Part shown: piece by piece, positions 53,041 through 53,150 of the stretch
How the letters are laid out: each line of letters opens with the position of its first letter
How positions within the stretch are numbered: position 1 is the stretch's first letter
Source: Variibacter sp.
GTDB lineage: Bacteria > Pseudomonadota > Alphaproteobacteria > Rhizobiales > Xanthobacteraceae
DNA: 53,150 nt
Direction: 5' to 3'
Assembly (NCBI GenBank): GCA_019689555.1
Contig: JADGHE010000019.1
Coordinates: 1 to 53,150 of the forward strand
The notes under the pieces: model-generated
The model's database searches: none
Seen by the model: the letters and a program-made list of their open reading frames with translations, nothing else
What the model was told of the DNA's origin: nothing
Position numbers and translations under genes: made by a program

Positions 53041-53075
53041 ACCCCTCGGACCCACTCATTAAATGCAGCCTCGTC

Positions 53076-53150
53076 GGGCGCTTAGCTCAGCGGGAGAGCG
53101 TTCCCTTCACACGGGAGAGGTCGCAGGTTCAATCCCTGCAGCGCCCACCA
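53076..53150 (+). tRNA. tRNA-Val (anticodon CAC)
   Basis: A complete 75-nt cloverleaf: acceptor stem GGGCGCT/AGCGCCC, D-arm GCTC-AGCGGGA-GAGC, anticodon stem TTCCC/GGGAG (one C-A mismatch at the base or shifted pairing) with loop TTCACAC giving anticodon CAC, T-arm GCAGG-TTCAATC-CCTGC and encoded ACCA at 53147-53150. It reads the GUG valine codon. It ends exactly at the window edge. Confidence 0.95.

Overview
The window is a GC-rich (about two-thirds G+C) chromosomal segment of an alphaproteobacterium, most likely of the order Hyphomicrobiales (Rhizobiales). This rests on CtrA together with its phosphotransferase ChpT, a ctrA/fliI/fliJ neighbourhood rich in GANTC (CcrM) sites, a petABC-trmL neighbourhood, an lgt-MidA-like-pgeF order and a PetP/PetR-like regulator pair. 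Genes are densely packed with many 4-bp stop/start overlaps. There is no prophage, insertion sequence, CRISPR array or obvious genomic island; most of the window is core genome.

Layout. 1-2.0 kb: the end of a YHS-domain gene, a cysQ-type phosphatase, then chpT. 2.1-7.7 kb: a chemotaxis operon cheA(hybrid)-cheW-cheY-cheB-cheR directly behind chpT. 7.8-11.2 kb: a stand-alone Ada zinc-domain gene, ctrA (minus) diverging from fliI-fliJ (plus) across a regulatory gap with ten GANTC sites and CtrA-like sites. 11.5-13.6 kb: a ZnuD-like TonB-dependent receptor with two tandem Zur-like operators. 14.1-20.0 kb: trmL, apt, two small membrane/secreted ORFs, the methylthioadenosine phosphorylase gene, and petABC for cytochrome bc1, which ends in a clear intrinsic terminator. 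20.4-25.8 kb: an MFS transporter with two MaoC-like dehydratases, then ychF, pth, rplY and ubiK. 26.4-33.7 kb: lgt, a MidA-like methyltransferase, pgeF, prs, a YbjN-domain gene, proC and a TetR-like regulator. 33.7-37.5 kb: a MarR/OmpR/histidine kinase operon divergent from a branched-chain aminotransferase gene. 37.8-42.8 kb: moaE, moaD, pgsA, uvrC and a short-chain dehydrogenase. 43.1-48.1 kb: an outer-membrane beta-barrel protein, a cold-shock protein, rlmJ, a secreted RNase T2, two or three small secreted cysteine-containing proteins and a Nudix hydrolase. 48.3-52.3 kb: a heparinase II/III-family protein with a glycosyltransferase (polysaccharide metabolism), a TusA-like protein and a PEGA-like lipoprotein. 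The last 0.8 kb holds a degenerate tandem array with a period of about 66 bp, followed by tRNA-Val(CAC).

How the genes work together. ChpT and CtrA are the last two steps of the CckA-ChpT-CtrA cell-cycle phosphorelay. They flank a chemotaxis operon and the flagellar export ATPase genes, so cell-cycle control, motility and taxis sit together. Methylthioadenosine phosphorylase releases adenine that Apt recycles using PRPP made by Prs. The TonB-dependent receptor is probably for zinc. RplY, Pth and YchF serve translation. No single novel multi-gene system is evident. The observations most worth a second look are the GANTC-dense ctrA/fliI regulatory region, the 66-bp tandem array beside the tRNA, the operator that covers the marR start codon, the AT-rich patch before pgeF, and the cluster of small secreted proteins beside RNase T2.
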